Source: DASPWV01 sp046727855
Lineage (GTDB): Bacteria > Acidobacteriota > Vicinamibacteria > Vicinamibacterales > UBA2999
Length of the DNA stretch: 24,500 bases
Assembly: GCA_046727855.1 (NCBI GenBank)
Contig: JBKPDL010000132.1
Span: 1-24,500, forward strand
Direction of reading: 5' to 3'
This document shows, one piece after another, positions 7,490-15,286 of this stretch (its first letter is position 1; every line of letters starts with the position of its first letter). The notes under the pieces were generated by a model, which worked only from the letters and a program-made list of their open reading frames with translations, was not told the origin of the DNA and searched no databases. Both the position numbers and the translations under genes were made by a program.

Positions 7490-8281
7490 ATGGCGACGGG
7501 CATGAACGCGGGGATTTGCGCGCTGATCCTGGTTGGTTGGGCCACCGCAGCATGTCAATCGGGAGCAGACGCGCCGGCAAACCAGGGGCAGCCCGCTGCA
7601 GGCGCGACGCCCGCACCGGCGCCGGCAACCGATCGCGCTGACGGGCCTGGGGTGATTGCGGGCTCGATTATTTTCCAGGGGACGGCCCCCACGCCGCGCC
7701 CGCTCAGAACCGACTCAGATCCGCTCTGCAAGCCAGAACCGGGGGCGACCTCCGAGGTTCTGCTCGTCGGCCCGGGTAACGGCCTGCAAAATGTTTTCGT
7801 TTACGTGAAGGACGGACTAGGCACGCGTACCTATCCAGTCCCGCAAGAGCCCGTCGTGCTGGATCAGAAAGGATGCCGCTACTCGCCGCACGTCTTCGGA
7901 ATTCAGGTCGGTCAAACGCTGCGCGTCACGAACAGCGATCCTGCACTGCACAACGTGAACTCCTCACCGAAAGTGAATCGTGGCTTCAACTTCGGACAGC
8001 CCGCGGGAGTGCCGCCGGCTACGCGCGTGTTCACCGAACCTGAGATCGGTGTTCCCTTCCGGTGCGACGTGCATTCATGGATGAACGCCTATGCGGGTGT
8101 CGTGGCGCACCCGTTTTTCGCGATCACGACAGCGGACGGCAGTTTCGAGATCAAGGGATTGCCAACGGGCACGTTCGCGGTCGAAGCCTGGCATGAACAA
8201 CTGCGGACCCAGACGCAAACCGTGACAGTCGACGGTAAGACGCCAGCCAAACTGAGCTTCGCCTTCAAATCCACCACATAG
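7490..8281 (+). CDS. cupredoxin-like lipoprotein with C-terminal carboxypeptidase-regulatory-like domain
   Basis: 263 residues. GGGAG sits 5 nt before the ATG at 7490. The N-terminus is a lipoprotein-type signal (ALILVGWATAAC, Cys22 as lipid site; the lipobox is weak, TAAC), then a Pro/Ala-rich linker (~28-50). The middle holds the features of a type-1 copper fold: VGQTLRVTNSDPALHNV with His154, and FRCDVHSWM with Cys192, His195 and Met198 (C-x2-H-x2-M, as in amicyanin). The end, GSFEIKGLPTGTFAVEAWHE, is a carboxypeptidase-regulatory-like beta sandwich. This combination is a recurrent family in Acidobacteriota-type genomes. A periplasmic electron-transfer or copper-binding role is inferred from the ligands; absent spectroscopy the copper is a prediction. 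Confidence 0.85.
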   Translation: MATGMNAGICALILVGWATAACQSGADAPANQGQPAAGATPAPAPATDRADGPGVIAGSIIFQGTAPTPRPLRTDSDPLCKPEPGATSEVLLVGPGNGLQNVFVYVKDGLGTRTYPVPQEPVVLDQKGCRYSPHVFGIQVGQTLRVTNSDPALHNVNSSPKVNRGFNFGQPAGVPPATRVFTEPEIGVPFRCDVHSWMNAYAGVVAHPFFAITTADGSFEIKGLPTGTFAVEAWHEQLRTQTQTVTVDGKTPAKLSFAFKSTT

Positions 8282-8375
8282 ACGGTGAGCAGGCGCGCCT
8301 ACTGCTGCAGCGCCGCTTCCGCCGCCAGCCATGTCTCGTTTTGGCCACGATCAGCAACGCGGAACGGAGTCGACC

Positions 8376-8381
8376 TATAAT
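8376..8381 (+). promoter_or_regulatory. candidate -10 TATAAT upstream of the DUF4399 gene
   Basis: A perfect TATAAT ends 35 nt before the ATG at 8417. A start of transcription near 8388 would give a leader of about 29 nt carrying the strong AAGGAG ribosome site. No TTGACA-like -35 is seen at the expected distance, so it may depend on an activator or be chance. It supports independent transcription of the DUF4399 gene from the gene before it (135-bp gap). Confidence 0.4.
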
Positions 8382-8416
8382 CCCGCGGTGTGGCAACTGT
8401 CTGGAAAGGAGTCGCA

Positions 8417-8872
8417 ATGAGGAATCGCGTCATCAAGAGTGTCGTCTTGGCTGCGTTTGCGCTGGTTGCGGCGGCGTGCAACCCCGCTTCTCCGCCGGCC
8501 ACAAGCCAAGGTTCAGGCGGCCGGAGGGTTTTCTTTGTGCAGCCGAAAAACGGCGACACTATCAAAACGCTGTCGACCTTGCGATTCGGCAACGAGGGGG
8601 TCACGATCGCGGCGGTACCGCCGGGCGAGTTGACCCCCGAACAGGTCCGACCCGGCATGACGCACTATCACATCGGCGTCGATACCGGCTGCCTGCCCGC
8701 CGGGCAGGTGATTCCGAAAGCTGATCCGTGGATCCATTTCGGAGACGGCAAGAACGAGATCGAGATGCAGTTCAAGCCTGGACAGCACAAGCTCGTCCTG
8801 CAGTCGGGAGATGACATGCATCGGACGATTGAAGGGTTGTGCGAGACGATCACGGTGAACGTAGTCGAATAG
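8417..8872 (+). CDS. DUF4399 domain lipoprotein
   Basis: 151 residues. GGAAAGGAG ends 6 nt before the ATG at 8417, which decides the start over an upstream in-frame codon at 8390. The N-terminus is a signal sequence with a probable lipid Cys21 (FALVAAACN). The mature part matches DUF4399: FFVQPKNGDTIK (39-50), FGNEGVTI (57-64), THYHIGVDTG (82-91), DPWIHFGDGKNEIEMQ (103-118) and PGQHKLVLQSGDDMH (121-135). The family is periplasmic, His-rich in its conserved strands, and of unknown role. Two Cys (91 and 142) could form a disulfide. It lies 135 bp after the cupredoxin-like gene and converges with the M28 gene. Confidence 0.88.
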   Translation: MRNRVIKSVVLAAFALVAAACNPASPPATSQGSGGRRVFFVQPKNGDTIKTLSTLRFGNEGVTIAAVPPGELTPEQVRPGMTHYHIGVDTGCLPAGQVIPKADPWIHFGDGKNEIEMQFKPGQHKLVLQSGDDMHRTIEGLCETITVNVVE

Positions 8873-8875
8873 GCG

Positions 8876-8891
8876 GGCCGGGATCACGGCC
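8876..8891. terminator. weak hairpin between convergent genes
   Basis: GGCCG, a six-base loop and CGGCC lie in the 38-bp gap between the DUF4399 stop and the M28 stop. The stem is only 5 bp and is followed by AGGTTATTC rather than a T run. A bidirectional terminator is possible from the position alone. Confidence 0.25.
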
Positions 8892-8910
8892 AGGTTATTC
8901 AAGCCCCGCG

Positions 8911-10293
8911 CTACTTGGGCAGCGCTTGCGGCATCTCAGCCACCACGTACGTGATCACTGCTAGCGCTGCCGCCGCCTTCGAGACTTCCTCCGGCGCGAT
9001 GCGGTCGATGGTGTCGGCCGGTGTGTGGTGAATCGTAAAGTAGCGCGTCGAGTCGCCCTGATAGGCAAGCATCGGCACCTTCCCCGCCTGCGCGATCGGT
9101 CCAATGTCGGCGCCGCCGCCGCCCGCGCCGATGTCGGGCAGTCCCATCGAGCGCAGCAGACCGCCGATGTCGCGCATCACCTGCTGCGCCGCATCCGAAC
9201 CCGAGAAACCGATCCGCGAGGGCGCGAATACACCGGAATCGGATTCGATGGCGAGCACGTGCTTCGACGCCGACTCCAGGTGCTTGTCGCGATATGCCGC
9301 GCCGCCGCGCAAGCCGTTCTCTTCGTTCGTGAACAGCACCACGCGCACCGTGCGGCGCGGTCTGATGTTCAACTTCTTCATCAGGCGCGCCGTCTCCCAT
9401 GTCACGATGCATCCCACGCCATCGTCCGACGCGCCGGTTCCCACGTCCCAAGAATCGAGATGGCCGCCAACCAGCACCACGTCGTCGGGAAGCTCGCGCC
9501 CGCGCAGCTCGCCCACGACGTTGGCCGATTCCACGTCCGCTTCGTAGTGCGCCTCCATCTTGATGCGTACGCGCAGGCCACGTCCGCGGGCGACAATGCG
9601 CTGCATGCGCTCGGCGTCCTCGGCACTGATGGCTGCCGCAGGAATCTTCGTCAGATCGTCGGAATAACTGAGGCTTCCTGTATGCGGCGTGCGTAACCCG
9701 GTTGGACCGATCGCGCGGACCAATACTGCCACGGCTCCGTGCCGGGCCGCCGCGCTCGCTCCCGCCGTGCGGTACTGATTGGTCTGGCCGTAGCTGATAT
9801 ACGGCGCGTTGTAAAGCACGATCTTGCCCTTTGCCTCGCCGGCTTTCTGATTGAGATCGTCAAACGATTTCACGACGAGCACATCGGCTTCGATGCCCGC
9901 CGCGCCAGTGCCGACGCTGCCGCCCAGCCCCAGCATCGGGATGACATGTTCCGGGGGATCGACGATGACGACGCTCTCGGCGCCTCGCACCCAACGCGGC
10001 ACCATCGCCTTTTGGGTGTGGACGTTGTCGAATCCATCCTTCTTCATGGCTTCTACGGCCCACGCGATGGCGCGACTGAGATTCTCGCTGCCTGCCAGAC
10101 GATTGCCGTACGTGTCTGTGAGTTCTGCCAGCCGATCCCACGCGAACTGAGTGCTCGTGGATTCCTGGACAATTCGAACCGCATCAGCGCGATACGTGTC
10201 GATCCACGACTGCGGCTGCGCGTCGGCGCGCGCCAGCGCAATGACGATTCCGACCGACACGATAACAGCAATGGAAGCAAGCGCTCGAAGCAT
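8911..10293 (-). CDS. secreted M28-family zinc peptidase (carboxypeptidase Q-like)
   Basis: 460 residues with an N-terminal signal peptide (hydrophobic 5-22, cleavage near ADA-Q). Residues ~110-245 are a protease-associated (PA) insert. The catalytic part shows the M28 co-catalytic metal set: His278 (VGGHLDSWDVG), Asp290 (GASDDG), the Glu pair 324-325 (NEENG), Asp351 (IESDSG) and His423 (IHHTPADT). The M28B/PGCP-like group with this order cleaves N-terminal or dipeptide substrates in the periplasm. It starts 21 nt after the DUF5916 stop, so it could be the last gene of that operon, but a perfect TATAAT directly before its ATG suggests its own leaderless transcript. Confidence 0.93.
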   Translation of the reverse strand: MLRALASIAVIVSVGIVIALARADAQPQSWIDTYRADAVRIVQESTSTQFAWDRLAELTDTYGNRLAGSENLSRAIAWAVEAMKKDGFDNVHTQKAMVPRWVRGAESVVIVDPPEHVIPMLGLGGSVGTGAAGIEADVLVVKSFDDLNQKAGEAKGKIVLYNAPYISYGQTNQYRTAGASAAARHGAVAVLVRAIGPTGLRTPHTGSLSYSDDLTKIPAAAISAEDAERMQRIVARGRGLRVRIKMEAHYEADVESANVVGELRGRELPDDVVLVGGHLDSWDVGTGASDDGVGCIVTWETARLMKKLNIRPRRTVRVVLFTNEENGLRGGAAYRDKHLESASKHVLAIESDSGVFAPSRIGFSGSDAAQQVMRDIGGLLRSMGLPDIGAGGGGADIGPIAQAGKVPMLAYQGDSTRYFTIHHTPADTIDRIAPEEVSKAAAALAVITYVVAEMPQALPK

Positions 10294-10300
10294 GGGTGAA

Positions 10301-10306
10301 ATTATA
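10301..10306 (-). promoter_or_regulatory. candidate -10 TATAAT, leaderless start of M28 gene
   Basis: On the - strand a perfect TATAAT ends 7 nt before the ATG at 10293. The intervening TTCACCC contains no ribosome site. The distance places transcription start at the A of the ATG. No clear -35. The hexamer lies in the 21-bp gap after the DUF5916 stop. Confidence 0.5.
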
Positions 10307-10314
10307 AAGTGCGA

Positions 10315-12546
10315 TTAGAAGCGATAGAGATACGACGCCTTGAAGAACAAGCCGCGCTGCGTTGTCCAGTACGTGCCTGTCAACGGAACCCACTGTCCGT
10401 CCACGAAGTCGCGCCGTTCGATTAACGAGCCGTAGCCGGCATAAACGACCGTTCCTGGACGAGGCTCGTACGAGGCCAGAAAATCGGTGAGAACTCGTCG
10501 CCGCGAGCTGTCGTACTGCGCGAGGCCGCGGAGGGCAAACGCGCGCGTGAACTGATACGTGGTTTTGGTGTTGACGACCGTCACGGTATAGACATGTTCG
10601 CCCGTCGACTTGCGATCGAACGACACGTGGTCGGTGCCGATGTCCTGCGTAAACCGTCCGCTCGGTTGAAAGGTGATGCCGCCGCTGAAATTGTGCGCCC
10701 GGCCCTGAAACGGCTCCTCGGGATCGTAAAACACCGCCGATCCGGCGAATACGCCGCCGTTGAACGACAGCCAATGAAATAACTGCACGGAACCAAATGC
10801 GTTGAAGCCGCCATTCTCAAACCGTTGACGCTGCCAGTGCTCGAACCCGAACGTACGCTGCACACGCAAGAACCCCTGACGCGTGAAGTTGAACTGTCCG
10901 CCCACGAGCGTAAACGCCTCGCTGCCGCCGCCGGACAACCGATCCTCCCCGCCCTTGGTGAAGTTGATTATCGCGACGCGCCGGATCCACGGGTATTTCT
11001 TCTTGTCGGGATACCAGCTTCGGTTCACGAATCCCCATCCGCCGGTGATACCGACACGATTGATGAAGGCAGTGGCCATGTCGAAATCGTCGTCATAGTG
11101 CTCCGCCGACCCAAGGGCGGTCCATTTGTCCGTTTCGTACGAGTAGCTCACCTGCGCACCCACCCCGCTGTGGGACTGTGTTTCACCTTGCGGGCGTGTG
11201 CGTGAGAACAACGCAAACGCGTCGATACGTTGTGTGGAATTCACGCGCCATTTCAGGTCGGTGCCAAACACGCGATTGCCATCGACCGTCGACCTGGTAT
11301 CGGTGAACAGCGCGCCGACGTAATTGCTCGGTCCCAGGCTGTACTGCGCGCGCCCAATGCTGAAGAAATGATCGTGCTCACCGAAATTGTCCCGGGCAGC
11401 CAGCCCTCCAAACGTGACGCGCCCCGCGCTTCCCGTCAGCTTTGCGCCGAAGATCGGATCGACGATGCGGCGTGTGTGGATGGCGGTGCGGAGACTGTTG
11501 TCGCCGCCGGCACCGGCCAGCGCGAAAATACCCATGCCTTCCATGAAGAACGGCCGCTTCTCAGCGAAGAAGATGGGAAAGCGCTGATTCACCTCTACCT
11601 GAAATGCATCGCTTTCGACCTGACTGAAATCGGGATTCACCGTGGCATCGAGCGTGATCGTCGGCGTCAGCCCGACCTTCGTGCTGAAGCCGAAGTCTGC
11701 CGTCTGTTCGGCCGCGTTCCACGACGAAGGCGACTCCCGCAGTTGGTTGCGCGAGAACGTCGCGCTCGGCAGCACCTCGCGAACCCGGTGCGATTTGATG
11801 TTGTCGAAGAAGAGCGACGCGTGCCGCTCGAAGACCCACACACCAGCCGGCATCGGCGGCCACGCGACTGAGACGCCAAGCCGGCTCACGCGTCGAAAAA
11901 ACAACAGGCCCATCCGGACGTTTTGGCCGCCTTTGAAGCGGATGCTCTTTAGCGGCAAACGCACTTCCACCGCGTAGCCAGTGTCGGTGAGACGACCCGC
12001 GCTGTCCCACAACCAATCCGGAGCGGACTCCTCGTTCGATGCCGCGCTGTTCAGCAAATCCAGCTGCACGCCGTTTGGATTGATCATCATGTGGTACGAC
12101 ATCTGACCGGTGCCGAGCGCGTCGAGGCTCAGGCCAACCCAATCGTCGTTCCAGATGTTGTCGCGGCGCGTGATCGACGTCTTGATCCCGCCCGGCTGCG
12201 GGTCGTCGCACTTGAACGCAAAGTACAAGTAGTCGTCGTCGTAGCTAAGCCACACGGTGGTGAGCTGCGGCACGCGATCGCCGTTGAGCGGGTTGTACGA
12301 CAGCCACTCACCGGTCTCGAGCGGCGCTGACTGCCAGGTTTCGTCGTTGAGAGCGCCGTCGATGATCGGAGGGCTGACCGCACGAGTGGCGTGCAACTCG
12401 GGACGCGTAAATTGCTGTGCGACTGCGGGAGTGGCAACAATGACGATGAGCAACCCGACCTCCGCCGCGACCCGTAACCTTCGTCCTCGCCCAATCGCTC
12501 GGCGAGGACGGAGGTTGCGGATCGCGACGCAGGTCAACAGCCCCAC
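10315..12546 (-). CDS. DUF5916 outer-membrane protein with N-terminal CBM9-like domain
   Basis: 743 residues from the GTG at 12546. Residues ~52-250 are a family-9 carbohydrate-binding-like sandwich (PPIIDGALNDETWQ; VWLSYDDDYLYFAFKCDDP; GYAVEVRLPLKSIRF). From ~255 the DUF5916 region follows (NPDFSQVESDAFQVEVNQRF; FFAEKRPFFMEG), rich in beta strands and ending SYLYRF with a terminal Phe, as expected for an outer-membrane barrel. Export relies on VGLLIVIVATPAVAQQ at ~30-45. The start is unsure: GTG 12546 has no ribosome site and gives an Arg-rich n-region that a hairpin (12476-12516) encodes. A TTG at 12453 has GGAGG 5 nt before it but leaves a very short signal. Function unknown; it follows the TonB receptor by 17 nt. 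Confidence 0.9.
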   Translation of the reverse strand: MGLLTCVAIRNLRPRRAIGRGRRLRVAAEVGLLIVIVATPAVAQQFTRPELHATRAVSPPIIDGALNDETWQSAPLETGEWLSYNPLNGDRVPQLTTVWLSYDDDYLYFAFKCDDPQPGGIKTSITRRDNIWNDDWVGLSLDALGTGQMSYHMMINPNGVQLDLLNSAASNEESAPDWLWDSAGRLTDTGYAVEVRLPLKSIRFKGGQNVRMGLLFFRRVSRLGVSVAWPPMPAGVWVFERHASLFFDNIKSHRVREVLPSATFSRNQLRESPSSWNAAEQTADFGFSTKVGLTPTITLDATVNPDFSQVESDAFQVEVNQRFPIFFAEKRPFFMEGMGIFALAGAGGDNSLRTAIHTRRIVDPIFGAKLTGSAGRVTFGGLAARDNFGEHDHFFSIGRAQYSLGPSNYVGALFTDTRSTVDGNRVFGTDLKWRVNSTQRIDAFALFSRTRPQGETQSHSGVGAQVSYSYETDKWTALGSAEHYDDDFDMATAFINRVGITGGWGFVNRSWYPDKKKYPWIRRVAIINFTKGGEDRLSGGGSEAFTLVGGQFNFTRQGFLRVQRTFGFEHWQRQRFENGGFNAFGSVQLFHWLSFNGGVFAGSAVFYDPEEPFQGRAHNFSGGITFQPSGRFTQDIGTDHVSFDRKSTGEHVYTVTVVNTKTTYQFTRAFALRGLAQYDSSRRRVLTDFLASYEPRPGTVVYAGYGSLIERRDFVDGQWVPLTGTYWTTQRGLFFKASYLYRF
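12476..12516. repeat. 16-bp inverted repeat (hairpin) in the 5' part of the DUF5916 frame
   Basis: Left arm 12476-12491 (AACCTTCGTCCTCGCC), loop 12492-12500, right arm 12501-12516 (GGCGAGGACGGAGGTT). Fifteen of 16 pairs are Watson-Crick, and the remaining pair is G-U in RNA from the + strand and C-A from the - strand. It begins 48 nt downstream of the TonB receptor stop on the transcribed strand. No T run follows, so it is not a classical terminator. It could limit read-through or shield the 3' end of the receptor message. Confidence 0.75.
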
Positions 12547-12563
12547 GAGTGTGGAGCGTAACG

Positions 12564-14804
12564 CTAGAACCCAACGCTGTAAATCAACTTGAAGTTGCGT
12601 CCCATTTCGGCGAGCGGGAAGTCCTTCAGGTAATTCAGATGGTTGAAATACAGTTCGTTCGTCGCGTTGTCGAGCCGCGCAGTGATGGTGTTCGTCACAC
12701 CGCCGGCTTGAAACGAGTACGAGCCGAACAGCTTCAGGAGCGTATAACCCTCAGTTGGAAGCTCCGCCCCGAACACGCGATCCTGGTCCCCAGCATACGT
12801 GACGTTGCCGCCAACCTGGAACCCGCTCCTCGCGTATCTCAAGCCGGCGATGAACCGGTACGGCGGAATGCGCGGCAACGGCTCGTCGGAATCCTGAAGC
12901 TCGCCACGCACGAAGTCGTAGGTGACTTCGGCGATCACCTCGTTGGTGATCACGAAATCGGCATGTGCCTCGACGCCGGTTAACACGCTGTCAGCGGCGA
13001 CGTATTCGATCACTGGAAAGTCCTCCGAATCGATCGGGCCGCTCGTTCCGAACCGTTCATTGAGCTCATCTGTGCGCTCCAGCACCTCGTCCTCGTCCAA
13101 CGGGTTCCTGAAGACGAAATCGTTGATGCTGTTGCGGAAGAACGTCAGCTCGCCATGCACGCGGCGGCTGCGGGCACGAACCGAAATGTCAAAGCCCAGC
13201 CCGTGTTCCGCCTCAAGCTTGGGATTGCCGATCTCAAAGGCGAAGTTTCCCGGATGAATCCCGAAGTAGTACAGCTCTTCGAGCGCCGGGTTTCGCGCCG
13301 CTCGCGCGAGATTGAACGCGAGCACGAATTTGTCGTTCGCCGCCTCCGGCCGCAGCAGAAGGCCGACCGACCCCGAGTACTCATTGAAGTTGCGATCGGG
13401 CAGATTTTCCTTGGGCGAAAACCTCGTGAAGTCGCCGCGCGCGCCAAATTGCACGGTTGCATGCGGCCACACCAACTCTTCGTAGATGAACACGGCGCCG
13501 CCGCGCTGGTCGATGGGCGGCGCGAGCACTTCTTCTCCTTCCGTCTTGAAACGGCGATTCAGGAACGAGCCGCCGATCGATCCGGACAACCGGCCGTATT
13601 GCTTGTGCGACACCAACGCCTCGGCGTCTTCGGTGTCGTTATCGAAGTGCGTCGCAACCTCTTCGCCATCGAGCTCGTCGTGGTTGTAGCGCTTGATGCC
13701 GAGCGTCGCACGGTACCCGGTGATGCCGCCATCCAACCCGGATCCGCCTGCGCGAATCGTGAACGCATGACGCTGCGGCGTCAGCTGCGTCTGTCCTTCC
13801 TCGACAAAGGGAATTCCGTACTTTGTATCGTCATACGCGTACCCGGCGCCGACGTAACTTTTCTCGAACGTCCGCGCCCCACCGATGTTGAACCCGCGCT
13901 GGCGCAGCTTCGAGTTCGCGATCTCCTCGTCCGCCGTTTCGTAGTTGTCGGTCCGCCGGCCGTTGCCGCCGATTGCGACAGCAAAGGCGCGGTTGCCGAC
14001 GCGCACTTCTCCGGCTCCGGCCACTTCCTGAGCATTGGAACCGAACTCGAGCGACGCCGTGCCGGTCGCGCCCCCGATCTGCTCGGTCGGAATCTGTTCG
14101 GTGAGCACGTTGACGAGTCCACCGATCGCGTTGGCACCGTACAGCAGCGTCGCCGGGCCGCGCACAACTTCGATGCGCTGTGCTGACGCCGGGTTGATCA
14201 CCACACCGTGGTCGGCGGATTGGCTCGACAAGTCGCCGCTACGCTGCCCATCCTGCAGAATCGCGATGCGGTCGCCGTCGAGACCGCGCACGACAGGCCG
14301 TGCCGGACCTGCTCCGAGCGAACGCATCGCAACCCCCGGTTCATCCTTGAGGGTCGCACCAAGCGTCGACTCGATTTCCCTCTGCAGCTCTTGTCCGGAC
14401 AGCACGAAGGTCGGTTGATACGATTCGAATTGCGCACGAGCCGTCGGGCTGACGGAAACCACTTCCTGAAAGTGCAGGTCGAGCTCGACGACGAGATCGA
14501 GCGTTCCGCCTTGTGGCGTGACGGTCACTTCGGTCCGCGGCGTGGAGTAACCCTCGGCACGCACGGTCACGTGATAGAGGCCGGCCGGAACGTTCTCGAA
14601 GCGATAGGTTCCGTCGTTGCCGGTGCGTGTCTCACGGCGTAGCTCTTCGAGCCTCACGGCAGCACCGGTCAGGGCGTCTCCGTTGTCGCGCGTGACCTTA
14701 CCTGTGAGGGATCCACCTTGTGCGAAGGCGGGTGTGGAAAAAGCAAAGACGCTGATTGCGAGCAGCGCAATCATTGTACGTACACGAGAAAGCGTGATTG
14801 TCAT
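12564..14804 (-). CDS. ZnuD-like TonB-dependent outer-membrane receptor
   Basis: 746 residues from the ATG at 14804, preceded by AGGAG at 3 nt and opening a signal peptide (MTITLSRVRTMIALLAISVF, cleaved near AFA-Q, 28). The open frame extends 49 residues further but without family character. Residues ~32-110 are a carboxypeptidase-regulatory-like domain (GTYRFENVPAGLYHVTV). The plug (~115-235) shows RGLDGDRIAILQDG and RGPATLLYGANAIGGLVNV. The barrel carries ZnuD-like stretches (DGEEVATHFDN; FKTEGEEVLAPP; ARNPALEELYY; FEIGNPKLEAEHG) and ends NHLNYLKDFPLAEMGRN, then a final Phe. ZnuD receptors import zinc (or haem) with TonB energy. The zinc assignment rests on this similarity as I recall it. 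A small HCLICH protein precedes it. Confidence 0.88.
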   Translation of the reverse strand: MTITLSRVRTMIALLAISVFAFSTPAFAQGGSLTGKVTRDNGDALTGAAVRLEELRRETRTGNDGTYRFENVPAGLYHVTVRAEGYSTPRTEVTVTPQGGTLDLVVELDLHFQEVVSVSPTARAQFESYQPTFVLSGQELQREIESTLGATLKDEPGVAMRSLGAGPARPVVRGLDGDRIAILQDGQRSGDLSSQSADHGVVINPASAQRIEVVRGPATLLYGANAIGGLVNVLTEQIPTEQIGGATGTASLEFGSNAQEVAGAGEVRVGNRAFAVAIGGNGRRTDNYETADEEIANSKLRQRGFNIGGARTFEKSYVGAGYAYDDTKYGIPFVEEGQTQLTPQRHAFTIRAGGSGLDGGITGYRATLGIKRYNHDELDGEEVATHFDNDTEDAEALVSHKQYGRLSGSIGGSFLNRRFKTEGEEVLAPPIDQRGGAVFIYEELVWPHATVQFGARGDFTRFSPKENLPDRNFNEYSGSVGLLLRPEAANDKFVLAFNLARAARNPALEELYYFGIHPGNFAFEIGNPKLEAEHGLGFDISVRARSRRVHGELTFFRNSINDFVFRNPLDEDEVLERTDELNERFGTSGPIDSEDFPVIEYVAADSVLTGVEAHADFVITNEVIAEVTYDFVRGELQDSDEPLPRIPPYRFIAGLRYARSGFQVGGNVTYAGDQDRVFGAELPTEGYTLLKLFGSYSFQAGGVTNTITARLDNATNELYFNHLNYLKDFPLAEMGRNFKLIYSVGF

Positions 14805-14836
14805 AAGCTCCTGTTCCAAGAGAAATTGGACGAATC

Positions 14837-14851
14837 GCCGATCTGATCGGC
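14837..14851 (-). other. small stem-loop between the HCLICH protein and the TonB receptor
   Basis: GCCGAT, a three-base loop and ATCGGC fill part of the 64-nt spacer between the two genes. A short T-rich stretch follows on the - strand. It could attenuate or process the message so that the two genes are expressed at different levels. The stem is only 6 bp. Confidence 0.3.
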
Positions 14852-14868
14852 AGTGGGAGAGCGGCGCC

Positions 14869-15243
14869 TTACGACCGAGTGGGAGGAGCCCGAGCGGGAA
14901 CCGGCGTCGAGTCAGAGGAAGCGACCGCGCACGCGTCGTCCGGCCGCGCAATCACGCCTGTTGGCGTGTCGCGGTGCATGAGCGCATCAACGGTCTGAGA
15001 GCTGCGCGAGCTACGGAAGAGATGACAGATGAGACAATGCTCGCCATCCGGCAAGCCCTCTTGATCCACCGGCATCGCACCGATGCGATGTTGCACCGCA
15101 TCGTGGACGACGATGACCGGACTGCAGTCGGCATCGTGACCGACTCCGGCGTGCACCAGAGGACCGAGCGACACCCCGACCAGAAGCACGACCAGCGCGG
15201 CGGCGACAGCCTGGCGCCAGCGGTTGAGGTTCAGGAAAGTCAC
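14869..15243 (-). CDS. small membrane-anchored protein with HCLICH metal-ligand motif (DUF2946-like)
   Basis: 124 residues from a GTG at 15243. An in-frame ATG at 15279 exists, but it would lie upstream of the transcription start predicted from the -35/-10 pair and would put extra polar residues before the signal. Residues 11-32 form a hydrophobic export segment (AVAAALVVLLVGVSLGPLVH). The soluble part holds HAGVGHDADC (31-40), then HCLICH (69-74), a C-x2-C-H motif flanked by a further His, and a lone Cys105. Such small proteins with paired Cys and His (DUF2946-like) often precede metal-related TonB receptors. C-x2-C-H is also the c-type haem attachment motif, but nothing else suggests a cytochrome. 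No Shine-Dalgarno is visible. The product and its binding of metal are inferences. Confidence 0.6.
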   Translation of the reverse strand: MTFLNLNRWRQAVAAALVVLLVGVSLGPLVHAGVGHDADCSPVIVVHDAVQHRIGAMPVDQEGLPDGEHCLICHLFRSSRSSQTVDALMHRDTPTGVIARPDDACAVASSDSTPVPARAPPTRS

Positions 15244-15256
15244 CGTAGTGTCGTAC

Positions 15257-15286
15257 AGGCTAGCCTTAGCGTCTCGCATCGGTCAA
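15257..15286 (-). promoter_or_regulatory. candidate promoter with palindromic operator over the -10
   Basis: On the - strand TTGACC (15281-15286, five of six to TTGACA) is followed by an 18-nt spacer and TAGCCT (15257-15262). A perfect 10-bp palindrome AGGCTAGCCT (15257-15266) covers the -10. Extended on the - strand to TAAGGCTAGCCT, it matches the left half of the DtxR/IdeR-type consensus (TTAGGTTAGCCTAACCTAA) well, and the right half poorly (12 of 19 in total). Transcription would start near 15250, just before the GTG of the HCLICH protein. A metal-responsive repressor is a fitting guess for a zinc or iron receptor operon. Confidence 0.4.

Noticed and set aside
14805..14951. 49-residue N-terminal extension of the ZnuD-like receptor
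   Set aside because: It overlaps the small HCLICH gene. The ATG at 14804 has AGGAG and starts a signal peptide.
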